The position numbers and the translations under genes were made by a program. Positions 17,148 through 24,334 of a stretch of 64,000 nucleotides of DNA are shown piece by piece; positions within the stretch are counted from its first letter, which is position 1, and every line of letters begins with the position of its first letter. This DNA comes from an uncultured Clostridia bacterium. Lineage in GTDB: Bacteria > Bacillota > Clostridia > Christensenellales > UBA3700. The notes beneath the pieces were generated by a model, which worked only from the letters and a program-made list of their open reading frames with translations, did not search any database and was not told where the DNA came from. The stretch is taken from the NCBI GenBank assembly GCA_945872615.1, contig CAMBZZ010000001.1:154701-218700 (forward strand). The letters are read 5' to 3'.

Positions 17148-17277
17148 GTTTCACTTCGTTATACTCGCAATGACAAACTACTTGGTCGACGCTCCACCGC
17201 AATAACGGAAAGAGGACGAAAAATCTCTCCGTCCTCTTAATTACCTTAATATTGTTGTGAAAAAATATTTATATATA

Positions 17278-17490
17278 CTACGCTTGTGCGTTGTCGTCTT
17301 TGCCAAGCATATAATCCGTGGTCTTGCCAAACAGATTAGCCAAATCTATCAAAGCTTGATAACTTGGCTCCTTGACACCTCTCTCCCAGTTGCTGATGGA
17401 CACTTGAGATACTTGCATATATTTTGCAACGTAGGTCTGGTTGTATCCGTTCAGGATTCTTTGCTCCTTGAGTCTTTCTGCGAATTTCAT
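17278..17490 (-). CDS. XRE-family helix-turn-helix regulator
   Basis: A 70-residue Cro/C1-type protein: FAERLKEQRILNGYNQTYVAKYMQVSQVSISNWERGVKEPS (residues 3-43), then DLANLFGKTTDYMLG, the usual pattern of small Firmicutes repressors. AGGAGG precedes the ATG. It lies downstream of the kinase-like gene on the same strand and next to repeat copy 2. The target is unknown. Confidence 0.9.
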   Translation of the reverse strand: MKFAERLKEQRILNGYNQTYVAKYMQVSQVSISNWERGVKEPSYQALIDLANLFGKTTDYMLGKDDNAQA

Positions 17491-17530
17491 TTTTTTATCC
17501 TCCTAAAAAATTATTCATTATTTATTATTT

Positions 17531-18208
17531 TTATTTGTTGTTGATAATCTTCCAAGCCGTACCCTTTTCTTCGAAGCTGATGAGCGCTTCCGTCACCGCA
17601 TGCTTGTCCAACGTCGAGGTAGGGTCGTATCGGTTCAAAGCGTCGTCTACGTCGTTGACTATATCCATGACCTTGAGGTGAAAACACTCTAAAAACTTGC
17701 TGACGAACGGGAAGCAAGAATAGTATCCGCCGTACGCCCTAGTAATCGCAAAAGCTACCACTTCGGCAACGTCTCTATACGGCAATCCCTCCGTTACGCC
17801 GTCGTAACTGATACCTATACATCTGCCGTCTTGGAGCACGAAGTTACCAAAGTCTATATTGCCCAATATATAGCCTCCGCATACGGAATGAAACATCTGC
17901 ATGAAGATAGCCAAACTGCCGGCAAGCGACTCTAATCGAGCGACGTCGTCGCTCATCGTAGCACCCAAAAACTCTTGCAAAAAACTCTCGCCCTCGATAT
18001 ATTCGCAAATAAAATAGTTGTCGTATCTGCCGAGCACCTTGGGAGCGTATCCCGTATAGGAAACCTTGGTCATCACGTCGGCTTCTTTAGACGACTTGGA
18101 GGCGTCTTCCGAAAGTTTGAGTATTGCCCGACCGCCTTCGTAGTTGATAAGAGCAACGTGTTTTTTGTCACTTTGGTAGGTTTGTAGTTGTTGATAACGT
18201 GCTATCAT
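17531..18208 (-). CDS. Degenerate APH/protein-kinase-fold protein
   Basis: A 225-residue cytoplasmic protein with a kinase-like plan: a possible ATP-binding lysine in GRAILKLSE near residue 31, the hinge YFICEYIEGESF near residue 65, and a catalytic-loop-like ILGNIDFGNFVLQDGRCIG near residue 114, then YDGVTEGLPYRDVAEVVAFA. The usual HGD of aminoglycoside-phosphotransferase-type kinases is replaced by GNID and the Asp-to-Asn spacing is shortened, so activity is doubtful. It has its own promoter (18225-18253, TTGACA-17-GATAAT) and a weak AAGGG ribosome site. A pseudokinase or regulatory role is possible; function unknown. Confidence 0.6.
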   Translation of the reverse strand: MIARYQQLQTYQSDKKHVALINYEGGRAILKLSEDASKSSKEADVMTKVSYTGYAPKVLGRYDNYFICEYIEGESFLQEFLGATMSDDVARLESLAGSLAIFMQMFHSVCGGYILGNIDFGNFVLQDGRCIGISYDGVTEGLPYRDVAEVVAFAITRAYGGYYSCFPFVSKFLECFHLKVMDIVNDVDDALNRYDPTSTLDKHAVTEALISFEEKGTAWKIINNK

Positions 18209-18224
18209 AAATGACCCTTATATA

Positions 18225-18253
18225 ATTATCATTTAAGATAGACGATTTGTCAA
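18225..18253 (-). promoter_or_regulatory. Promoter of the kinase-like gene
   Basis: TTGACA (18248-18253), 17-bp spacer and GATAAT (18225-18230) on the minus strand, 17 bp upstream of the start codon. Confidence 0.7.
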
Positions 18254-18372
18254 GATATAGCAAAACTTTTTATCAAAAATTTACATATTTGTCATATTTC
18301 CACAAAATATTTGCCTAAAATATGAACGCGTAACATTGGATTGCGGATAAGCGAGTGGCTTGGAATTTGTTG

Positions 18373-19269
18373 TCAAAGTCGATATTTGACAACTGCGTTT
18401 TCTAACTGACCCAAAAAGTCAATTAAGTTGTCGTCTTGCGCTAAATCTATCCTTGCATAATGATTGGCTTCGGCAAAAGTCTTGTAATATGCATTTTTTA
18501 ATTCAAACTTTTTGCTTGGCTTGTTGATAGAAAAATACTTGTCCAACAACTCGTAATTGGCAGACCCGGAGCATTCGAATTGGAAGAGTTCCAGCTCCCT
18601 ATCTCCCCACATAACGCCCATTGGGTCGATGATTGCCGACACGGCGTCGTTTTGCACGATTACGTTGCCTATATTGAAGTCGCCATGCAATAGCGACGGC
18701 GCCGATACTTGCTCTGAAAATATTTCGTCAAACCTACCATAGGCGTACGTCATTAGGTCAAGATACGCTTTGTCTAAAAGTCCTCTATCGCTAGCCGAGG
18801 TTATTCTATCCAGCATTTGACGGGACAAGTCGCGATAAAAGGCTTGCCACGAAGGATATTGCTCGCCCGATAGATAGCCGAAAGTCTTGTTGGTCACGCC
18901 GTGCAAAGCAACCGCTTGACCTACCACGTCCCAGGCAATGGCGTCCCTCGTAGGTTGATTGGGCAACGGCATGTTGCCAAGGTTTTCGCCCTCAGCCCAC
19001 TCCATAACCAGGGCGTTGATATATTGGCTTTGAAAAACGTGAAACACCGCGGGCACTTTGACCACGCCTAAAGAGTGCATAAAGCCTTGCTCGCTCGCTT
19101 GCATAAGCATATATTGAGGCTGGTCAAAGAGTTTGACGGACAAAACGTAAGGCGCTAAAGGCAAAGTCACTTTGAAAACTCTGCCGTAAAAGCCCTTGCC
19201 CGCCTCCGAGATAGTCAGAGGCAGACAGTTGTATAGGGCTCTAATAGTCTGTTGTACCTTTTGCTTCAT
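18373..19269 (-). CDS. Aminoglycoside-phosphotransferase-fold small-molecule kinase
   Basis: A 298-residue protein with a full APH/choline-kinase-type core: GFYGRVFKVTL (glycine-rich loop), LSVKLF (lysine), LVMEWAEGENL (hinge), SLLHGDFNIGNVIVQNDAVSAIIDPMG (catalytic HGDxxxxN and metal-binding Asp, about residues 205-232) and GDRELELFQFE. It starts 10 bp after ribU with AAAAGGG between them, so the two are co-transcribed under the FMN riboswitch. Family members phosphorylate small alcohols such as choline, thiamine or fructosamines, or antibiotics. A flavin-related or other vitamin substrate is inferred only from the operon. Confidence 0.8.
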   Translation of the reverse strand: MKQKVQQTIRALYNCLPLTISEAGKGFYGRVFKVTLPLAPYVLSVKLFDQPQYMLMQASEQGFMHSLGVVKVPAVFHVFQSQYINALVMEWAEGENLGNMPLPNQPTRDAIAWDVVGQAVALHGVTNKTFGYLSGEQYPSWQAFYRDLSRQMLDRITSASDRGLLDKAYLDLMTYAYGRFDEIFSEQVSAPSLLHGDFNIGNVIVQNDAVSAIIDPMGVMWGDRELELFQFECSGSANYELLDKYFSINKPSKKFELKNAYYKTFAEANHYARIDLAQDDNLIDFLGQLENAVVKYRL

Positions 19270-19279
19270 TGTTCCCTTT

Positions 19280-19924
19280 TTATTCTTTGTCTTTTGGTTG
19301 TTCGTCCTCGATAACTTCCGCGTCTATTACTTGCTCGTCGCTCGTAGATACGTCGGCAGCAACCTCTTGCGTCGTTTGAGTGACGGTAGCAGGCTTGATT
19401 TGTACGGCTCTCTCGATACGGATAACGTAGATAAACAAACTTGCAAGTACCGTAGATACGCCTAATTGCAAGCAGTCCCAAGGCAGTTGCATAATGGCTG
19501 CGGCGACTTTACCCGTCTCCTCGTCACCCCAAAAGAGCGCTTGAGTGCCAAAGTAGCCCATTACCATAAATATTCCGCCGACAATCATGCTGACTACGCC
19601 AAGCGTGATTTTGACAGGGGTGCGATATGGCTTTCTGCCTGCCACGTACTTGAACATAAGTCCTGCGACAAGTCCTTCGATACCTTTGATGAATAACGTA
19701 AACCACATGGTGAGTGGATATACGATACTGTCGGCTATGAGCGAGCCTACGCCACCCGCTACCATTGCGGGAATTGGTCCTAGCAAATATGCCGTGACGA
19801 ATATCATTGTGTCACCGAAATTGACGAAGCCCGTGCCTACGCTAAAGCCAAGCATGGTGCATACGGCTACGACTGCCGTCATAAGTGCGCAACGAACGAT
19901 TGCTACTGTGTTGATTTTTTTCAT
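19280..19924 (-). CDS. ribU: ECF transporter S component, probable riboflavin-specific
   Basis: A 214-residue membrane protein giving specificity to an energy-coupling-factor transporter. Features: hydrophobic N-terminus, NFGDTMIFVTAYLLGPIPAMVAGGVGSLIADS (the ECF riboflavin-type S-component signature region), WFTLFIKGIEGLVAGLM, and further TM helices to about residue 170. An unusual acidic tail follows, rich in Thr, Val and Glu. The ATG at 19924 follows AAGGAG; a longer reading to 19951 has no ribosome site. The riboflavin assignment rests on the FMN riboswitch upstream. The EcfA/EcfT module is not in the window. Confidence 0.85.
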   Translation of the reverse strand: MKKINTVAIVRCALMTAVVAVCTMLGFSVGTGFVNFGDTMIFVTAYLLGPIPAMVAGGVGSLIADSIVYPLTMWFTLFIKGIEGLVAGLMFKYVAGRKPYRTPVKITLGVVSMIVGGIFMVMGYFGTQALFWGDEETGKVAAAIMQLPWDCLQLGVSTVLASLFIYVIRIERAVQIKPATVTQTTQEVAADVSTSDEQVIDAEVIEDEQPKDKE

Positions 19925-19987
19925 AATTGCTCCTTTTTGGGCAACGAGCACTTAGGCTTTTTCGGTACTTCCACGGTCTGAAGGAAT

Positions 19988-20016
19988 AAAAAAATCTTCC
20001 ACTCAGCGGTGAAAGA
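19988..20016 (-). terminator. Riboswitch-controlled terminator ahead of ribU
   Basis: TCTTTCAC-CGCTGA-GTGGAAGA hairpin (one G-U pair) followed by seven Ts on the minus strand, between the FMN aptamer and ribU. A second hairpin, TTGCAC...GTGCAA (20026-20046), lies between them and may be part of the switching structure. Confidence 0.85.
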
Positions 20017-20050
20017 ATAGCAAAATTATTGCACGCCAATGCAGTGCAAA

Positions 20051-20183
20051 ATATCATACTCTTTCCCAGTCTGACTTTACAGGCGGTTGCGGAATCTCAC
20101 CGCATCGGCTGTTGGGGCTGTTGGACTCGTCCGATACTAAGTCGGCATCACCACCGGTCGGCTTATTGCCTGCCCAAAGATAT
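20051..20183 (-). promoter_or_regulatory. FMN riboswitch (RFN element)
   Basis: Read on the minus strand it shows the conserved RFN blocks: GGGCAGG, ACCGGTGGTGATGCC, ACGAG, GATGCGGTGAGATTCCGCAACCGCC, then AAAGTC and GACTGGGAAAGAG. The ends ATATC and GATAT close helix P1. It is followed by a terminator, so FMN binding should stop transcription of ribU and the kinase. Confidence 0.92.
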
Positions 20184-20250
20184 TTGATAATTGTATGTTA
20201 GCACCGACAAAAGCGATTGTCAACGGATTTTTTGACAATTTTTGAGCGGC
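20184..20250. other. Leader and promoter region of the ribU operon
   Basis: On the minus strand, TTGACA (20217-20222 region) lies ahead of TGTTAGCATACAAT, giving a plausible promoter just upstream of the riboswitch. Nothing else is seen here. Confidence 0.4.
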
Positions 20251-20536
20251 TCATAATGTTTTTTGCACTATGCGTAGCCTCGCCTTTATTATAATATTTA
20301 TTAATCCCGTAGGCACATATTGAAATATCGTCGACGCTTTTATCGGTCTAATTTCTTCCGATGAACTTGATTGTTCAACCTTGAAAATCGTTGTTGCTTG
20401 ACGATGGTTATAAATACGTATCGTTCTTAAACAACAATTCGCTATTATGCAATTCTCTATACTTGAAATTTTTGCGGCATAAAAAGTCGAAATAACGATT
20501 ACAAGCAATAGCATTAGAATAAATATTTTTCCGCAA
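20251..20536 (-). pseudogene. Small exported or membrane protein with a frameshift at an A5 run
   Basis: A perfect AGGAGG, six nucleotides and a TTG start (20536) lead into codons for LRKN, but that frame ends after 42 codons. If one A is dropped from the AAAAA run at 20526-20530, the frame becomes MRKIFILMLLLVIVISTFYA, a typical signal or anchor segment, and stays open to 20251 (about 94 residues). It lies 24 bp after the GLUG-like lipoprotein gene. It may be a frameshifted gene, a sequencing error or slippage. No family recognised; a degenerate copy of the palindrome (20412-20423) lies inside. Confidence 0.45.
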
Positions 20537-20560
20537 AAAAACCTCCTCTTTCATTTTTTC

Positions 20561-21823
20561 TCATTTCATATAATTTCTCATCGTGGACGTGTCGGGATAT
20601 TGTCCGTCTTGCGTCTTCATAAATAACTTGTTGAGCTTTTTGTCTATCGAATCGCTGTATCTTTTGATAGTGGTGCATTCGCCCAAGTTATACACGCCTC
20701 TATAACTTGCTCCCGTCATACTCATATATGCAACGGTACTTGCTCCGTTACCTTCTTTCATTGTGTCGTGCAACTTGTTTTCGACTTTCCCCGTGTTGAC
20801 GCAGTTGTCTATTATTCCATAATTTTCCGTCGCAAAGACCGACATCTTGTTGCCTATCTTGGCATTGGAATTGATTGTCGTCATATCGCCGGTATTGATA
20901 CAATTTTTTATCTCGCCTTTGTTGACGCTAGCAAAAAACGACCATTGATGACCATATTTATGCTCGGCTTTGTCCACTAAATCCAAGTCGGTCGTTACGT
21001 TCTCAATTATTCCGTAATTATTTTTGGCTACGACACTGAGAGTTGCAACCGAAGAATATTCGAGTGCGGTATCCTCAATATAGAACTCAAATATTGCGTT
21101 TTTCAATACTCCCGTTTGTTGTATCGTTTCAAAAAACGGATACGTAGCATTGAAGTATAAATGATAGCAGTTGGCATCAAAAACACCCAATTGCCTGATA
21201 TTGAGAACGCCCAAAGGTCTTTGGTTGCTGACGTCGGAGAGCGTGATTGACTTAGCCAAAATATGGTTGCCTATTATCTGCCTATTGATAAGTTGCTCGA
21301 TTGTATGAATAACGTAATATACTTCCCCATCAATGGTTACCGTTTCGGCATCTTGGGGGATATATACGTGTCCTTCTCTATTGTCGTATTGCTTGGTTGC
21401 GATGTCTTTCTCGGGAGGCAAATTGTCTTGCCTAACTGCTATATCGAGTACGTATTCGTTTATTTTGTCTTTATTCTCAACTTTGACGTATAGCGTTTTA
21501 TCCCCGTCAACGTATATTTTGTTGACGTCTTCTACAATCTTGGTTTGTTTCTCGTCTTCATATACCGTTGCGTGGGCATTGGGGCTGACTATCAAATCGC
21601 TAAACTGCAAATAGTTGGTATAAGGAACTTGCACCGACAACTTAGACGAGCCTTCGTGGGTAAAGTTGTAGTCGATATTTTCCCATTCCGCCATTCTATT
21701 GTTTATCCTTACCGCTACCAAATCCGCGTAGTCGTCTCCTTCCGCTTGACAGCCTACGAAAGCCGATATAATCGTTAGTGCCAAGATAACAATCATTATT
21801 ACTACCAACAATTTCTTTTTCAT
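20561..21823 (-). CDS. Lipoprotein with cadherin-like and GLUG-like repeats
   Basis: A 420-residue exported lipoprotein. The ATG at 21823 follows TTGGAGG. The signal peptide KKKLLVVIMIVILALTIISAFVGC ends in lipobox FVGC. Residues about 30-140 look like a cadherin-like beta-sandwich (VPYTNYLQFSDLIVSPNA...KTLYVKVENKDKINEYVLDI). The second half has GLUG-type repeats: NNYGIIENVTTDLD, NKGEIKNCINTGD and NYGIIDNCVNTGKVE. Surface or adhesion roles are typical. It follows the four fused ABC proteins on the same strand and may belong to the same unit. Confidence 0.82.
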   Translation of the reverse strand: MKKKLLVVIMIVILALTIISAFVGCQAEGDDYADLVAVRINNRMAEWENIDYNFTHEGSSKLSVQVPYTNYLQFSDLIVSPNAHATVYEDEKQTKIVEDVNKIYVDGDKTLYVKVENKDKINEYVLDIAVRQDNLPPEKDIATKQYDNREGHVYIPQDAETVTIDGEVYYVIHTIEQLINRQIIGNHILAKSITLSDVSNQRPLGVLNIRQLGVFDANCYHLYFNATYPFFETIQQTGVLKNAIFEFYIEDTALEYSSVATLSVVAKNNYGIIENVTTDLDLVDKAEHKYGHQWSFFASVNKGEIKNCINTGDMTTINSNAKIGNKMSVFATENYGIIDNCVNTGKVENKLHDTMKEGNGASTVAYMSMTGASYRGVYNLGECTTIKRYSDSIDKKLNKLFMKTQDGQYPDTSTMRNYMK

Positions 21824-21965
21824 ATTTACCTCCAACAAATGTTTTGCTTGATTTTCTTAAATAAACTTTATTCTTTTTCCCCTACTAATTTACTTTTTTC
21901 GAGCAGCTTATATTGTTTGGGGATATATCACAATATTTTACCTTTAGCATATTGAATCGCCTAGA

Positions 21966-24332
21966 TTATTCTCCATATTTTGTACTGACCGCTCCGTCAA
22001 AAATCTTGTGGGTTTTCCATGTCCCCACAATAAGATTGATAAGAAATATTGCTCCGATGATTATTGCAAATTGATACCAAGTAAAGATGAACAATACGAA
22101 GTTGGCGATATTGTGATTGAAAATCATATTGACAAAAAACCGAGCTATTGCATACAAGCATATGCCCAATACACTCTCTATCACGGCGACAATAGAAAAT
22201 TGCATAAAAACAACTTGCAAGATACTGCCAAAGTCAAAACCAATCGTACGCAAAACGACTATACCTCTCTTGTTGCTCTCCATCAAAACTCCTACGTTGT
22301 TGAGCAACAAAAGCACTAAAATAGCAATAGTTATGATAAATATAATGATTCTTATTGCTAAAAATTCGCTGCTTAGAACGTCGCATTCATTCATAAGTTC
22401 TACCGTATTTGTACCATAAAAATATATCTTTTCTTCGACTTGTCCTGATGGCTTATCGTTGTTGATATATCCACTATCAAGCATAATATCAAGCATTTTG
22501 TTGAGCTTAGTATAATTCATCTCGTAGAGCCGTCCGTTGAATGTAGTTTGAGAAGTAACGCTATGCCCGACGTCAAAACAGTTGTCAAAGGTCATTTCAT
22601 TGACAATAATTCCTATATCGATTCCGTCATAAAAGCCCTTGACTTCTAATTGTTGAATTACCGTGCTACTGGTGTTTGTCAAACCACCTATCGTCTTTTG
22701 CACCAAGTCAACCGTTTGACCAATCTCAAACTTACTAGCCATTTTGGCTGGTAAATACACTTCATTGTATCCGAGCTCTTCTATTTGTCCGATATTCATT
22801 CTGCTATCAAAAATCGAAACGGACGGAATCGCAACGCTGTCCAAATAATATTTGAAAGATAGAAATTTTTGCGTGTAATCGACTTTAATTTTGGTGTTTG
22901 CAAAAATCTCTCCTGCGTTTGCTCCTACGATTGCATATCTTTTCAAAGAATTTTGTTTGGCGTAAGTCTCCTTTTCGACGTTTGACGAATCGGGCGTATA
23001 ATAATCTTCAAATACTCCCGACACGACGAACCCGTAGCAAGTTGTGACGGGTTGTTCTCCCAAATCACCGTCAAACCATTGAACGGAGCAACCTATCAAA
23101 TCTTCTATTTTGTTTATGGTAATTATTGTGCTGTCTTGATTGTCGATTACCAGATATTCCTTGCCGACCAAACTCTTGGCATAGCTGCTTGGCAATAAAA
23201 TCTCGGTGTTGTCTTTTGGAAACTCTCCGGCAATGATGTGCGTGTCAACTTGCTCCATACTTTCCGCCTGAATAACGCTGTCAAAAATCTCAACGTAATC
23301 TCCTTTTTGTGCCAGATATTCGTCAGACACAACAGCCAATCGATTGGTTGTTACCGAATAGATAGGTAAAAGTTGTGTGTATTTTTCAATGCGTTGGTTG
23401 ACGGCATCCAGCGAATCTTTGTCAAGCTTGTCGTCTGCAAAATATTGCTGATTTGAGTTATTTCTAAAAGAAGCCACCAAAGACTGATTGTAGTTGCCAA
23501 GTGCCAAATACGTAGCAAAAAACGACATCATCACGACCAAAACCGTAAACACAATGATAATGCTCATCTTGACCTTCTTCTTGCCAAAACTCCACTTGGT
23601 GAGTTTGAGCATAGTCTTGGCAGATAGTTTAGGTTTTGATTTATTGATTGCTTGCTCTTTGGTAGACTCTTCGTCTTGCATCTGCTCGCCGTCTACGCTT
23701 GCCACCGTACCGTCTCGTAGAGTGACCGTCATATCGGCATACTGCTTGGCGTAACTTTCGTTGTGAGTTATCACTACGACAAGTCTTTCTTGCGATATTT
23801 CTTTGAGCAAGTCCATTATTTGCTTGCCGTTGGCACTGTCCAGATTACCCGTTGGCTCGTCTGCACATATTGCCGTATCTTGCTTGGCGATTGCCCTTGC
23901 GATTGCGCACCTTTGCAACTCTCCGCCCGACAAGTTTTTAGGCAAAGTATCTACGTACTTCTCAAGTCCTACCTTGCTGATTATGTTTCGGATATACTCT
24001 CTATCTACCTTGTTGTTGCACGCTTGCATTGCCAACGCCACGTTGTCCGACACGCTCAAATCTTCTATAATTCTAAAATCTTGATATATAGTACTGATAT
24101 GATTACGTCTATAGTCGTCTGCGTTTTTTGCAGTTATCTCGGTATCGTTGAACAGATACTTTCCGCTATCCAAATAATCGCTACCCGTAAGGATATTCAT
24201 CAAGGTACTCTTTCCGCTTCCGCTTTCGCCCTTGACGATTACCATTCCCTTATCGGGCAATACAAGGTCTATGCCTTTGATTCCAAAGCCACTAGACTTG
24301 TATATTTTGGTTGCACCGACAAGTTGTAACAT
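21966..24332 (-). CDS. Fused ABC ATPase-permease (MacB/FtsX-like), copy A
   Basis: A 788-residue half-transporter. The N-terminal ATPase (1-220) has Walker A GESGSGKST, signature LSGGELQR and Walker B AICADEPTG. A transmembrane helix near residue 255 (MSIIIVFTVLVVMMSFFATY) precedes a large outer domain, then three C-terminal helices of the FtsX/MacB type. Such proteins move peptides, lipoproteins or antimicrobials, or act as mechanotransducers. The start follows AAGGGG; the previous gene ends 2 bp upstream. Its ATPase domain is almost identical to that of the next gene while the permease parts differ widely. Confidence 0.9.
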   Translation of the reverse strand: MLQLVGATKIYKSSGFGIKGIDLVLPDKGMVIVKGESGSGKSTLMNILTGSDYLDSGKYLFNDTEITAKNADDYRRNHISTIYQDFRIIEDLSVSDNVALAMQACNNKVDREYIRNIISKVGLEKYVDTLPKNLSGGELQRCAIARAIAKQDTAICADEPTGNLDSANGKQIMDLLKEISQERLVVVITHNESYAKQYADMTVTLRDGTVASVDGEQMQDEESTKEQAINKSKPKLSAKTMLKLTKWSFGKKKVKMSIIIVFTVLVVMMSFFATYLALGNYNQSLVASFRNNSNQQYFADDKLDKDSLDAVNQRIEKYTQLLPIYSVTTNRLAVVSDEYLAQKGDYVEIFDSVIQAESMEQVDTHIIAGEFPKDNTEILLPSSYAKSLVGKEYLVIDNQDSTIITINKIEDLIGCSVQWFDGDLGEQPVTTCYGFVVSGVFEDYYTPDSSNVEKETYAKQNSLKRYAIVGANAGEIFANTKIKVDYTQKFLSFKYYLDSVAIPSVSIFDSRMNIGQIEELGYNEVYLPAKMASKFEIGQTVDLVQKTIGGLTNTSSTVIQQLEVKGFYDGIDIGIIVNEMTFDNCFDVGHSVTSQTTFNGRLYEMNYTKLNKMLDIMLDSGYINNDKPSGQVEEKIYFYGTNTVELMNECDVLSSEFLAIRIIIFIITIAILVLLLLNNVGVLMESNKRGIVVLRTIGFDFGSILQVVFMQFSIVAVIESVLGICLYAIARFFVNMIFNHNIANFVLFIFTWYQFAIIIGAIFLINLIVGTWKTHKIFDGAVSTKYGE

Positions 24333-24334
24333 CT

